From NCBI GenBank assembly GCA_027065695.1, contig JAMONP010000029.1, forward strand, positions 1-42,351: DNA of 42,351 nt. The letters are read 5' to 3'. Shown here one piece after another: positions 8,873 through 17,101 of this stretch. The notes beneath the pieces are model-generated. The model worked only from the letters and a program-made list of their open reading frames with translations. It did no database searches and had not been told where the DNA came from. The position numbers and the translations under genes are program-made. Every line of letters starts with the position of its first letter. Positions within the stretch are counted from its first letter, which is position 1. This DNA comes from Desulfuromonadales bacterium (lineage in GTDB: Bacteria > Desulfobacterota > Desulfuromonadia > Desulfuromonadales > BM103).

Positions 8873-10909
8873 TCAGGCATAGGGATTGATGGCGGGGAGC
8901 AGGATGTAAAAAGTGCACCCAGGCATGGTCTTGGGATCATGACCTGGACTTTCTACCCAGACCGTACCACCGTGCAGATCAACAATACCCTTCACAATAG
9001 TCAATCCGAGCCCAGTTCCACGACTTTTAAAGGCCACATTGCCAGTGGAATGCTCTTCAACATCGCCAATTTCGTAAAACTTATCAAAGACTGCCTCCTG
9101 CTCCGATTCGGCAATACCGATACCTTTATCACAGACAGCAATCTCAACATAAGGCACCGGTTCCTCACTAAGTGCACAGGCTCCGTCTATGCCGTCAGTT
9201 GCAAATTTTTCCGGCTTTCGCGGGTGGTAAACCAGCTTTGTCTGAATGATGATATACCCTTTATCCGGAGTAAACTTGATGGCGTTGCCAAGAACATTAC
9301 CAATCGCCTGAATCATACGCTCGACGTCACACTTGACGAGCGGCAGATCCTTTGCCAACTCCAGACTTAAAATCTGCTCACGCTGCTGAATGAAGTCCTC
9401 AGCCTTGTCCACAGCACGCTGCACAAGGACATTTACGTCTACATCCTGACTGACAAGATCTATAGTCTGTCCGTCAATCAGAGAGACATCAACCATATCA
9501 CGGACAATCACGGAAAGACGGTCACCAGCCCGAGAGATATGCCGGATCAGGTCGAGGGTATCATCATCAAACGGCTCTTCGCGATCCGCCATAAGCAATT
9601 CCACATAGCCCAAAATAATTGTCAAAGGTGTTTTCAGCTCATGCGAGGCCAATCCGAGGAATGAATTCTTCATCTGGTTAAGCCTCTCCATCTCACTGGC
9701 CGTACGCTCCAGGTTTTTCCGTACTTCCTCTTCCCGGGTAGCGTCACGTATAATAATCTGTACCAATCTCCCATCTTTACCAACAATGACTGACGTCGTC
9801 GCCCGACCCAGCAGGACACGCTGATCCGACTCACGCCAGAACCTGATTTCCGTCTCATTCGATTGCCCGGGTTGGACGGTCTGATGCCGTTCAAATTGAC
9901 GTTCCACGTCACGACATTTAATTCTCTCTAAAAAGGAGAAATAATTACTTTGCTCCATCTTCGTCTTGGGCTGGCCGAAGAAGCGTTCCGCAGCCTTGTT
10001 GGCAATAACCAGGGTGTCATTATCATCACAAACCAGGATTGCATCACTAGCATCATCTAACAGCGAACGATACATCTCCCGGCTGCGTCCAAGCTCTGAG
10101 CTGAGATCTCCGAGATTTTCGTAAGAGTTCTGCAGTTCGAGGTTGGTTTGTTCCAATTCCTGGTAATTTTGGCTCAATTCCTCTTCACGATCATGCAGAG
10201 AGTTGGCCATATTGGTTAAAGTCTCTCCCAACATAACCAGTTCCCGGGTACGCAATACGGGGGCCTTGGCATCAAACTCCCCTGCCGCAAGGTTCTCTGC
10301 CATGCCACAGAGTCGGCGTATAGGCAAGACCAGATCATAGCGGAAGAAGATTACGATCATGGCAAAAACAACGACAAATGCAGCAGCGAGAACCAGGATT
10401 GTCGAACCGAGATGGTCCATGATCAACTGATGGAGCACTTCATCCCGGAAACCTATACGAACCCGCCCGGCGACCTTGTCGTCAAAATCGTAGATAGGAG
10501 CGGCATAGTCATAGAGCTTGCCCATCTCAGTTGATTCAAGAATGGAGACATCAGGAGAAAGGTTACCGACATACTTGACGTTGGCTGTTTCTGGATAATT
10601 TGTGTCGCTGTGATAAAGGATGAGACCGGAGGAATTTTCAATCAAACAGTAAGATATTTCCGGGTCATTTTGAACTATCTCCTGACAACGCTCTGAAATA
10701 CCGTCAATCTCGTCCAGAGGCAGACCCAGGTTGACGACCGCCTCAACTTGTGATTTCAACGCAATGGTAAAAGTCTGAGCCCGTTGCAGGATACCGTCAC
10801 GATAGCTGCGCCGGAAACTTTCAATATTGAAACCGGTATTAACCGCAATGGTGAGAGTCAGCGCCAGCAAGCTGAAGATCAGAATGCGTCTTTCGAGAGA
10901 ATTTTTCAT
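8873..10909 (-). CDS. Membrane PAS sensor histidine kinase
   Basis: A 678-aa two-component sensor. Order of domains (numbering from the alternative ATG at 10936): TM helix about 17-36, an extracytoplasmic sensing region of about 150 residues, TM about 180-200, HAMP about 203-255, a coiled coil rich in Glu/Gln, a PAS domain about 290-400, then the HisKA box SHELKTPLTI with the phospho-acceptor His432. The ATPase follows with N box NVLGNAIKF, G1 DKGIGIA and G2 GTGLGLTIV. I prefer the start at 10909 (MKNSLERRIL), because the upstream ATG has AAGG directly abutting it with no spacing; neither has a good ribosome site. No response regulator gene is adjacent, so the partner and signal are unknown. 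Confidence 0.9.
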   Translation of the reverse strand: MKNSLERRILIFSLLALTLTIAVNTGFNIESFRRSYRDGILQRAQTFTIALKSQVEAVVNLGLPLDEIDGISERCQEIVQNDPEISYCLIENSSGLILYHSDTNYPETANVKYVGNLSPDVSILESTEMGKLYDYAAPIYDFDDKVAGRVRIGFRDEVLHQLIMDHLGSTILVLAAAFVVVFAMIVIFFRYDLVLPIRRLCGMAENLAAGEFDAKAPVLRTRELVMLGETLTNMANSLHDREEELSQNYQELEQTNLELQNSYENLGDLSSELGRSREMYRSLLDDASDAILVCDDNDTLVIANKAAERFFGQPKTKMEQSNYFSFLERIKCRDVERQFERHQTVQPGQSNETEIRFWRESDQRVLLGRATTSVIVGKDGRLVQIIIRDATREEEVRKNLERTASEMERLNQMKNSFLGLASHELKTPLTIILGYVELLMADREEPFDDDTLDLIRHISRAGDRLSVIVRDMVDVSLIDGQTIDLVSQDVDVNVLVQRAVDKAEDFIQQREQILSLELAKDLPLVKCDVERMIQAIGNVLGNAIKFTPDKGYIIIQTKLVYHPRKPEKFATDGIDGACALSEEPVPYVEIAVCDKGIGIAESEQEAVFDKFYEIGDVEEHSTGNVAFKSRGTGLGLTIVKGIVDLHGGTVWVESPGHDPKTMPGCTFYILLPAINPYA

Positions 10910-11063
10910 GCTCTTATGGGAAAGTTCCCCGGACATCCTTAAAATATGCAGGATACAAGTGTCACGATCAGTGCACGTCGAAGCTCAATAAAGATCGACA
11001 ATTTCTATCATAAATACATACAACAGGGCAACCCGCATTGTCATGAAAAACCATTAAAAACGG

Positions 11064-11092
11064 TTGACCACCAGAGGTTGATTCGATATCAT
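11064..11092 (+). promoter_or_regulatory. Promoter upstream of gap
   Basis: TTGACC (11064-11069), a 17-bp spacer, then TATCAT (11087-11092). Transcription would begin near 11099 and run through the leader hairpin at 11111-11146 before gap. Confidence 0.6.
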
Positions 11093-11110
11093 CACTTAGT
11101 TGAACTTTTC

Positions 11111-11146
11111 TGCCTGAGCGCCTTTCCGTCAGGCATCTTTCTTTTT
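11111..11146 (+). terminator. Terminator-like hairpin in the gap leader (possible attenuator)
   Basis: A perfect 7-bp stem (TGCCTGA at 11111-11117 with TCAGGCA at 11129-11135) is followed by a T-rich tract ending in TTTTTT. It is only about 12 nt after the predicted start site and 72 nt before the gap ATG. No gene upstream on this strand needs a terminator. A second inverted repeat (GCAGCC near 11159, GGCTGC near 11200) ends next to the gap ribosome site GGGGAGG. Confidence 0.6.
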
Positions 11147-11217
11147 TAACCACGTTGGCAGCCTGTCGGCTCATCAATGAATGAGGTCAATAAACTGGCT
11201 GCGGGGAGGACGAGTAC

Positions 11218-12219
11218 ATGTCGGTAAAAATCGCCATTAATGGCTTTGGCCGCATCGGTAGGAATGTGCTGCGTGCAGCACGGAACACTTCAGCTTTCGA
11301 AATTGTTGCCATCAACGATCTCACCAGCCCGCAGACTCTCGCCCACCTGCTCAAATACGATTCAATTCACGGTATTTTCGGCGCAGATATCTCTACCACT
11401 GATGACGGACTTAAGGTTGATGGTAAATTGATCAAGGTCTTCAGCGAGCGTGATCCTGCAGCCCTTCCCTGGAAAAAGCTTGGCATTGACATCGTTATTG
11501 AATCGACAGGTTTTTTTACCAACGGTAAAGATGCTGGCAAGCATATTCAGGCCGGTGCCAGCAAGGTTATTATCAGCGCTCCCGGCAAAGATGTCGATTT
11601 AACCGTCTGCATGGGCGTCAATGACAAACTCTATGATGCAAGCCAGCACAACATCGTTTCAAATGCATCCTGTACTACCAACTGTCTGGCCCCGGTCGCC
11701 AAGGTACTCCTGGAAAACTTCGGTATCGTTAAGGGCTTGATGACTACAGTTCACGCCTACACAAACGATCAGAGTATCCTCGACCTACCACACAAAGACA
11801 TGCGCCGCGCTCGTGCCGCAGCCCTTTCGATGATTCCGACCACCACCGGTGCGGCCAAGGCTGTTGCACTGGTCCTGCCGGAACTGCAGGGTAAACTTGA
11901 TGGCCTGGCAGTTCGTGTACCGACTCCAAATGTCTCTCTGATTGATCTGGTTGTCGAAACCGAAAAGGCAACAACCATTGAGGAAGTCAATTTAGCCATG
12001 AAAGCCGCCGCTGACGGACCTCTGCAAGGGATTCTTGCTTACTGTGAGGAGCCACTGGTTTCCTGTGACTTCAACGGTAACCCGGTCTCTTCCACTGTTG
12101 ATGCTGCAACTACCACTGTGATAGGTGGTAATATGGTCAAGGTGATGAGCTGGTATGACAATGAATGGGGCTATTCAAACCGCATTGTTGATCTGGTTAA
12201 ACTCATGACCGAAGCTTAA
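11218..12219 (+). CDS. gap: Glyceraldehyde-3-phosphate dehydrogenase
   Basis: GAPDH oxidises and phosphorylates glyceraldehyde-3-phosphate with NAD to 1,3-bisphosphoglycerate, and works in reverse in gluconeogenesis. The 333-aa protein shows the Rossmann start [14 protein letters not shown], Asp34 (AINDLTS), which favours NAD over NADP, and the active-site motif SNASCTTNC with catalytic Cys152; the partner His is in [17 protein letters not shown] precedes the ATG. It leads the cluster gap-pgk-tpiA on the plus strand. The leader holds an intrinsic-terminator-like hairpin, so transcription may be attenuated. Confidence 0.97.
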   Translation: MSVKIAINGFGRIGRNVLRAARNTSAFEIVAINDLTSPQTLAHLLKYDSIHGIFGADISTTDDGLKVDGKLIKVFSERDPAALPWKKLGIDIVIESTGFFTNGKDAGKHIQAGASKVIISAPGKDVDLTVCMGVNDKLYDASQHNIVSNASCTTNCLAPVAKVLLENFGIVKGLMTTVHAYTNDQSILDLPHKDMRRARAAALSMIPTTTGAAKAVALVLPELQGKLDGLAVRVPTPNVSLIDLVVETEKATTIEEVNLAMKAAADGPLQGILAYCEEPLVSCDFNGNPVSSTVDAATTTVIGGNMVKVMSWYDNEWGYSNRIVDLVKLMTEA

Positions 12220-12223
12220 CATT

Positions 12224-12254
12224 AAGGGGGCAGGTTGCTAACCTGCCCCCCCTT
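12224..12254 (+). other. Stable hairpin between gap and pgk
   Basis: AAGGGGGCAGGTT pairs with AACCTG plus a C-run and TT around a GCT loop. No U-tract follows, so it is more likely an mRNA processing or stability element, or a leaky terminator, that could set gap expression apart from pgk. Confidence 0.5.
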
Positions 12255-12394
12255 AATATGCATAATCAGTCATCAAGGGGATAAATGGGGGATGACCTGC
12301 TATACTCACATCAAGCTGTCTCCTGTTATCCCATTACAGAAAATCTCCTGCCAACACCCAAATTGCATCTAACAGCCTTAACAAAGGTAAGTAA

Positions 12395-13585
12395 ATGTTA
12401 AAAAAACTCTCTATTAGAGATATTGAAATCCAGGACAAACGGGTCTTCTGCCGGGTAGATTTCAACGTACCACTAGATGATAATAACCAAGTCTCAGACG
12501 ATACACGCGTCAAGGCATCAATGCCAACAATCCGCCATATTATCAATAACGGCGGACGCCTGATTCTTGCATCCCACCTCGGTCGGCCCAAAAATGGTCC
12601 AGAAGCCAAGTTCAGCCTAACTTCGGTGGCACCGTGTCTGTCTCAATATCTGGGCAAACCAGTCAAAATGGCTCCGGACTGTATCGGTCCCGACGTCACG
12701 CGAATGGTCAATCAGATGCATGCCGGTGATGTTCTCCTGCTGGAGAATGTGCGTTTCCATGCCGGTGAAACCAGTAATGATCCGGAGTTTGCCAAAGTCC
12801 TGGCTGCAAATGCCGACATTTACGTCAACAACGCCTTCGGCACAGCTCATCGTGCCCATGCCTCTACCGAAGGTGTCACTCACTACCTGCAGCCTGCTGT
12901 TGCTGGCTTCCTGCTCGAAAAGGAAATTAAATATCTTGGCCAAGCTCTTGCCTATCCGGACCATCCCTTCGTGGCAATTATTGGCGGTGCCAAGGTCAGC
13001 GACAAGATCGCCGTCATCGAAAGTCTCATAGAAAAGGTCGACACCTTGATCATTGGTGGCGGCATGGCCTATACTTTCCTGCGTGCCAAGGGTCGCCCGG
13101 TCGGAAAATCATTGGTCGAAGAAGATCGGATCGATCTGGCTAAAAAGCTTCTACAGAAAGCCGCCGACAAAGGTTTAACCCTGCTGTTACCGCAGGACCA
13201 TGTGGTTGCTGCAGAGTTCAGTCCAAATGCCAAACACATGGTCTGTAACGACGCCAATTTCCCTGATGACTGGATGGCGTTGGATATAGGACCGGCCACT
13301 ATTGCCACTTATACGGGTGCTTTGCATAACGCTCGTATGGTCGTCTGGAACGGACCTATGGGCGTTTTCGAATTTGATGCCTTTGCTCATGGCACTATGG
13401 CAATTGCAGAAACCCTGGCAAAATCGAAGGCCCGTACAATTGTCGGAGGTGGTGACTCTGTTGCAGCAGTCAAGAAAGCCGGTGTCGAATCGAAGATGAC
13501 ACATATTTCCACCGGTGGCGGTGCTTCTTTAGAATTTCTGGAAGGGAAAACACTCCCCGGCATTGCTGCCTTGACAGATGCTTGA
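12395..13585 (+). CDS. pgk: Phosphoglycerate kinase
   Basis: Pgk transfers phosphate between 1,3-bisphosphoglycerate and ADP. The 396-aa length is standard. The family signature RVFCRVDFNVPLDD is at residues 16-29; ILASHLGRPKNG, the substrate-binding SHLGRP segment, follows; and the nucleotide-binding C-terminal half contains AIIGGAKVSDKI and TIVGGGDSVAAV. AAAGG lies upstream of the ATG. It is separated from gap by 175 bp containing a strong hairpin and a weak extended -10-like sequence (TGCTATACT near 12299), so it may also be transcribed on its own. tpiA follows after 57 bp. Confidence 0.97.
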   Translation: MLKKLSIRDIEIQDKRVFCRVDFNVPLDDNNQVSDDTRVKASMPTIRHIINNGGRLILASHLGRPKNGPEAKFSLTSVAPCLSQYLGKPVKMAPDCIGPDVTRMVNQMHAGDVLLLENVRFHAGETSNDPEFAKVLAANADIYVNNAFGTAHRAHASTEGVTHYLQPAVAGFLLEKEIKYLGQALAYPDHPFVAIIGGAKVSDKIAVIESLIEKVDTLIIGGGMAYTFLRAKGRPVGKSLVEEDRIDLAKKLLQKAADKGLTLLLPQDHVVAAEFSPNAKHMVCNDANFPDDWMALDIGPATIATYTGALHNARMVVWNGPMGVFEFDAFAHGTMAIAETLAKSKARTIVGGGDSVAAVKKAGVESKMTHISTGGGASLEFLEGKTLPGIAALTDA

Positions 13586-13642
13586 ATCTGATACCTGGGG
13601 CCGGGAACTGAGTGATTCACAAAAACAACTTAGGAGTAAAAA

Positions 13643-14407
13643 ATGCGCAAACCTATGATCGCCGGTAACTGGAAGCTTCACAAGACCCTGCAAGAAGCAT
13701 CCGACCTGATCTCTGGTCTCATTCCAAATGTAGCCGACAACCGCAACGTGGAAATCGTTGTGGCGCCGGTCTATACATCCCTGGGCAAAGTCGCTGAAGC
13801 TATCTCTGGCAGCAACATCAAACTGGCAGCCCAGAACTGCTACCCGGAACCACAGGGTGCCTTTACCGGTGAGGTCTCACCGCTTCTGCTGAAAGATGTC
13901 GGCTGTCAGTATGTTATTATCGGTCATTCCGAGCGACGCCAACTATTCGGTGAAAGCAACAAGCTGATCAACAGTAAAGCCCATGCGCTCGCCGATGTCG
14001 GTCTCGGCATAATTTTCTGTATCGGCGAAACTCTGGAAGAGCGGGAAACTGAGCAGACATTTGATGTCCTACGTCGACAAGTTCGTTTAGGCCTGAAAAA
14101 CCTCCGTGAGGATCAAATGAAGAGCCTCGTGGTTGCTTACGAACCGGTCTGGGCTATAGGTACCGGCAAAACAGCCAGCGATGAACAAGCACAAGAAGCC
14201 CATGCCTTTATCCGTGCACTGTTGACTGAACTTTATGATAAAGAAACGGCCAAGGCCACGCGCATCCTTTACGGTGGCAGTGTCAAGCCTGGAAACGTTG
14301 ACAGCTTAATGAGCCAACCCGACGTTGACGGTGCTCTGGTTGGCGGTGCCAGCCTCAAGGCAGATGATTTTGCCAGGATTGTTAACTTCCAGGCCCAGGA
14401 CAGTTAA
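13643..14407 (+). CDS. tpiA: Triose-phosphate isomerase
   Basis: TpiA interconverts dihydroxyacetone phosphate and glyceraldehyde-3-phosphate. In the 254-aa protein the catalytic residues are all present: Asn9 and Lys11 in AGNWKLH, His95 in IIGHSERRQ and Glu167 in AYEPVWAIGTG; the phosphate-binding YGGSVKPGN and GALVGGASLK loops follow. TAGGAG precedes the ATG. It is third in the gap-pgk-tpiA glycolytic cluster, with secG 150 bp downstream. Confidence 0.97.
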   Translation: MRKPMIAGNWKLHKTLQEASDLISGLIPNVADNRNVEIVVAPVYTSLGKVAEAISGSNIKLAAQNCYPEPQGAFTGEVSPLLLKDVGCQYVIIGHSERRQLFGESNKLINSKAHALADVGLGIIFCIGETLEERETEQTFDVLRRQVRLGLKNLREDQMKSLVVAYEPVWAIGTGKTASDEQAQEAHAFIRALLTELYDKETAKATRILYGGSVKPGNVDSLMSQPDVDGALVGGASLKADDFARIVNFQAQDS

Positions 14408-14557
14408 TTTTCAACCTAAACTCAACCCTTATTGTCGAGCAGGCTCCTGAGCACGTTATGTATTTTTTGTATTTGCACAATTCGAGCTTTTCTCGTAAAA
14501 ATTAATATGTTAAAGTGCGTGTTTCAAAATCACATTATCGTTACTTAAGGGGACAAC

Positions 14558-14893
14558 ATGAACTTCATACTCTTGACCATACACATAATAGGCTGTCTGG
14601 CACTGATCGGCATCGTCCTGATCCAGGGCGGCAAAGGAGCCGAAGTTGGCGCAGCCTTCGGAGCTGGTGCCAGCAATACAATTTTTGGCGCATCCGGCGG
14701 TCAGTCTTTCATTAGCAAGATGACCACAGGTGTTGCCGTGATCTTCATGCTGACCAGCCTGACACTTGCCATGTTCTGGGGCACGCCTGGTTCTTCGAGT
14801 GTCATGCCTGAGCAGGTCGCACCGGCATCTGCACCAGCTTCCACACCTGCCCAGAACACTCCTCCGGCAGCACCAGCTGGGGACACAAAATAA
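14558..14893 (+). CDS. secG: Preprotein translocase subunit SecG
   Basis: SecG is the small non-essential subunit of the SecYEG channel in the inner membrane. The 111-aa protein has two membrane helices, about residues 2-22 and 50-72. Between them is the family motif IQGGKGAEVGAAFG, followed by the GASNTIFGASGG segment. The C-terminal tail is rich in Pro and Ala and is probably disordered. AAGGGG lies upstream of the ATG. A possible weak promoter (TTGCAC, 17 bp, TAAAAA) is in the tpiA-secG gap. A tRNA-Leu gene follows, an order also seen in other Desulfuromonadales. Confidence 0.93.
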   Translation: MNFILLTIHIIGCLALIGIVLIQGGKGAEVGAAFGAGASNTIFGASGGQSFISKMTTGVAVIFMLTSLTLAMFWGTPGSSSVMPEQVAPASAPASTPAQNTPPAAPAGDTK

Positions 14894-14945
14894 CGCGTCA
14901 ATTTTATTGACAGCAACGCATCATATCAGTATAAATACATCGCTT

Positions 14946-15032
14946 GCCGAAGTGGTGGAACTGGTAGACACGCCGTCTTGAGGGGGCGGTGACTTAACAG
15001 TCGTGCGAGTTCGAGTCTCGCCTTCGGCACCA
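14946..15032 (+). tRNA. tRNA-Leu (GAG)
   Basis: An 87-nt class II tRNA. The acceptor stem GCCGAAG pairs with CTTCGGC, the anticodon arm is CCGTC-TTGAGGG-GGCGG giving anticodon GAG (reads CUC/CUU), a long variable arm follows, and the T-loop TTCGAGT is standard. CCA is encoded at 15030-15032. Confidence 0.96.
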
Positions 15033-15042
15033 TGTAAATAAT

Positions 15043-15080
15043 AAGGGCTGCAATCAATAGGATTGCAGCCCTTTTATTTT
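15043..15080 (+). terminator. Rho-independent terminator after tRNA-Leu
   Basis: A perfect 13-bp stem (AAGGGCTGCAATC / GATTGCAGCCCTT) around a 5-nt loop, followed by TTATTTTAT. It ends the gap-secG-tRNA-Leu side transcripts. Confidence 0.9.
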
Positions 15081-15214
15081 ATCTGCTGAACATCTTGAAA
15101 TCAGGTGGACCAAGCGAGGTGATTATTACAACCGAGAAAATGGGTTGCCCCATTCGGCAGAGCTCCCAGCATATCTTGCTATCAACACTATACCTCATCC
15201 AGCGTCACAGATTT

Positions 15215-15631
15215 CTAGGATTCCCCACCCTCTGCCTTACAGCGTTTTACCACATCCTTGAGCCAGGCAATCTCGTCTGGCGCGAACTGTTTATTGTAAT
15301 CGGTGCCAATATTCATCGCCCAGTGGAGTTCCGCAGTGGTCATTTCTGCAAGTAAATGCCCCGGCAACCTCTGGCTGGGGACTTCTTCATCGGCCCAGTT
15401 GTTGAGTCGTTGCTGCTCGTCAAAAAAGATCAGGTAATCGATACTATCAGCAACAATAATCAACGGGACCTCAGTCTTCTTTTTAGCACTTTTGCCATCA
15501 GTACTGACCAGCTCTTCAATGGTGGGAACAAAGAAGATTGAGTTGAGGAATAAATCATAAAACCCTGACTGTGCTTTATGGTCATCTGGGTTGGCGCGCA
15601 AAGCTTCCAGAGCTTGGTCGAGTTCTGTCAT
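15215..15631 (-). CDS. SseB-family domain protein
   Basis: A 138-aa soluble protein. The start MTELDQALEALRANP at 15631 has AAGGA 7 nt upstream; an in-frame extension of 50 residues overlaps the aminotransferase and reads as antisense-like sequence. The segment LNSIFFVPTIE, then VPLIIVADSIDYLIFFDEQ and the later LAEMTTAELHWAMNIGT, resemble the SseB N-terminal domain, named after an enhancer of serine sensitivity in enterobacteria and of unknown mechanism. It follows the aminotransferase gene by 37 bp and is probably co-transcribed. The family call is moderate; no catalytic residues can be named. Confidence 0.65.
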   Translation of the reverse strand: MTELDQALEALRANPDDHKAQSGFYDLFLNSIFFVPTIEELVSTDGKSAKKKTEVPLIIVADSIDYLIFFDEQQRLNNWADEEVPSQRLPGHLLAEMTTAELHWAMNIGTDYNKQFAPDEIAWLKDVVKRCKAEGGES

Positions 15632-15668
15632 GTAAGATCCTTTATTTGTAAGAGGTAAAAGAGGCCGC

Positions 15669-16841
15669 TCAATCAGCAGCAACCTCGACAAAACGTTGTA
15701 CAGCAGCAGCAATGTTCTCTTCATGAATATTGCCGAAAGCCAAGCGCAGATAACCTTCAAGTCCAGGACCAAAAGCTTCACCAGGCAAGCAAAGCACGTG
15801 CGCCTGTTCTACCAGGCGACGAGCGGCCTCACGCCCAGAGAGGTGTATCCAGGGATGCTTAACCCATGCAAAGAAGCTGCCGCTGGCAACCAGTTGAAAG
15901 CGGTCTACAGACTGACTGAAGAGTTTCTGGAAGCAATCATGGCGACGCTGCATTATAACAGCATTGCCTGCTACCCACTCATCGAGGTGTTCGCAGCCGA
16001 ACCGTATTGCCTGCTGAGTAATGCGCGGCTGGCAGACCACCATGGAATCCTGAACCTTAAGCGCTTGATGAATTACCTCCGAACCAGCCACCAGGGCCCC
16101 AGCACGATATCCGGTCAGAGCAAAGGTTTTACCAAAGGATGCGATATGCACAAAATGCTGCTGCCAGTCAGATTCTGCAAAGAGCGCGTGTGGTGGGGTT
16201 CCAGGTGATAGAAAAGCATTGTAGGTTTCATCAACAATCATGGCAATGTCATGCTGCCGGGCCAGGTCGTAGATTTGCCACAATACCTCTGGCGAGATAA
16301 CAGCGCCGGTTGGGTTGCTTGGTGAAACCAACAAGATGGCTCGAGTACGTGTTGTGATGCGTTCTGCAATGGCAGAGACATCAGGATGACCGGCAGTGTT
16401 TTCGATAAAAGGTGCCCAGACGCATTTGATGCCGAGCACCTGTAGCGCCATAGGGTGATCAAAATAAGCAGGCAGTTGGACAATAACCTCATCACCCGCC
16501 TGGCAAAGCGTCATGATCGCTAACCAGAAAGCCTGACTGGCGCCGATGGTCAGGCAGATCTGATCCGATAGCGGACCAGATCCATAACGGCGACCATACC
16601 AGTCACTGACCGCTGCACGGACCTCAGGTAAGCCCTCATCCGGGCTGTAACGCGAGGTCATCGGATCATCGAGCAGGCGACGTAGATGATCAAGCATTGC
16701 CGGTGCCGGTGCGTAGTCAGGAACCGCCTGGCAGAGATCGACCAATGGCCGCGCCGTATTAGTTTCAAGGCCGACCAGCCACGACTTAACTTCAGTAATC
16801 GGCGGAAACTGTACGGATTCAATGTGGGGGGAGAATTTCAT
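15669..16841 (-). CDS. Class I/II PLP aminotransferase
   Basis: A 390-aa fold-type I aminotransferase. The cofactor pocket is visible: GASQAFWLA for the phosphate, SPSNPTGAVI with its Asn, VDETYNAFL with the Asp that binds the pyridine nitrogen, and IASFGKTFALTGYRAG with the Schiff-base Lys and following Arg. The C-terminal YLRLAFGN holds the substrate carboxylate Arg. The substrate cannot be fixed from sequence; aspartate/aromatic-type enzymes are the nearest style. I start it at 16841 (MKFSPHIESV); an upstream in-frame start would lie inside the tRNA-Pro terminator. Ribosome site is poor. It probably forms an operon with the SseB-like gene. Confidence 0.88.
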   Translation of the reverse strand: MKFSPHIESVQFPPITEVKSWLVGLETNTARPLVDLCQAVPDYAPAPAMLDHLRRLLDDPMTSRYSPDEGLPEVRAAVSDWYGRRYGSGPLSDQICLTIGASQAFWLAIMTLCQAGDEVIVQLPAYFDHPMALQVLGIKCVWAPFIENTAGHPDVSAIAERITTRTRAILLVSPSNPTGAVISPEVLWQIYDLARQHDIAMIVDETYNAFLSPGTPPHALFAESDWQQHFVHIASFGKTFALTGYRAGALVAGSEVIHQALKVQDSMVVCQPRITQQAIRFGCEHLDEWVAGNAVIMQRRHDCFQKLFSQSVDRFQLVASGSFFAWVKHPWIHLSGREAARRLVEQAHVLCLPGEAFGPGLEGYLRLAFGNIHEENIAAAVQRFVEVAAD

Positions 16842-16858
16842 CGGTGGAATTATTACAT

Positions 16859-16893
16859 AAAAAAACGGAGCAGACCATTGATGATCCACTCCG
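16859..16893 (-). terminator. Terminator of tRNA-Pro
   Basis: On the minus strand CGGAG pairs with CTCCG, with a second paired segment GATC/GGTC inside, followed by seven T. It lies directly between tRNA-Pro and the aminotransferase start. Confidence 0.8.
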
Positions 16894-16902
16894 CTTTAAA
16901 TT

Positions 16903-16979
16903 TGGTCGGGCTGAGAGGATTTGAACCTCCGACACCTTGACCCCCAGTCAAGTGCGCTACCAGACTGCGCTACAGCCCG
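16903..16979 (-). tRNA. tRNA-Pro (GGG)
   Basis: A 77-nt tRNA on the minus strand. Acceptor CGGGCTG pairs with CAGCCCG, D-arm TAGCGCAGTCTGGTAGCGCA, anticodon arm CTTGA-CTGGGGG-TCAAG (anticodon GGG, reads CCC/CCU), T-arm GGAGGTTCAAATCCTC. CCA is encoded. It has its own promoter and terminator. Confidence 0.96.
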
Positions 16980-16989
16980 ACGGACTCGA

Positions 16990-17018
16990 ATTATTGTTTA
17001 AATGCACCCTTTTGTCAA
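16990..17018 (-). promoter_or_regulatory. Promoter of tRNA-Pro
   Basis: On the minus strand a consensus TTGACA (17013-17018), 17-bp spacer and AATAAT (16990-16995). The tRNA starts about 10 nt after the -10 element. Confidence 0.85.
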
Positions 17019-17101
17019 GCACTATTCATGCCCACAATAAGCCCATAATATCTCTTATATAACAGTAACTTAAGTGGCTTGACAATATTTATTTATTTAT
17101 C

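Noticed and set aside
10946-11149. 67-aa plus-strand reading frame before gap
   Set aside because: Crosses the promoter and terminator-like hairpin of the gap leader and has no ribosome site.
15632-15781. 50-residue N-terminal extension of the SseB-like protein
   Set aside because: It lies over the 3' end of the aminotransferase gene; the internal ATG at 15631 has a proper ribosome site.
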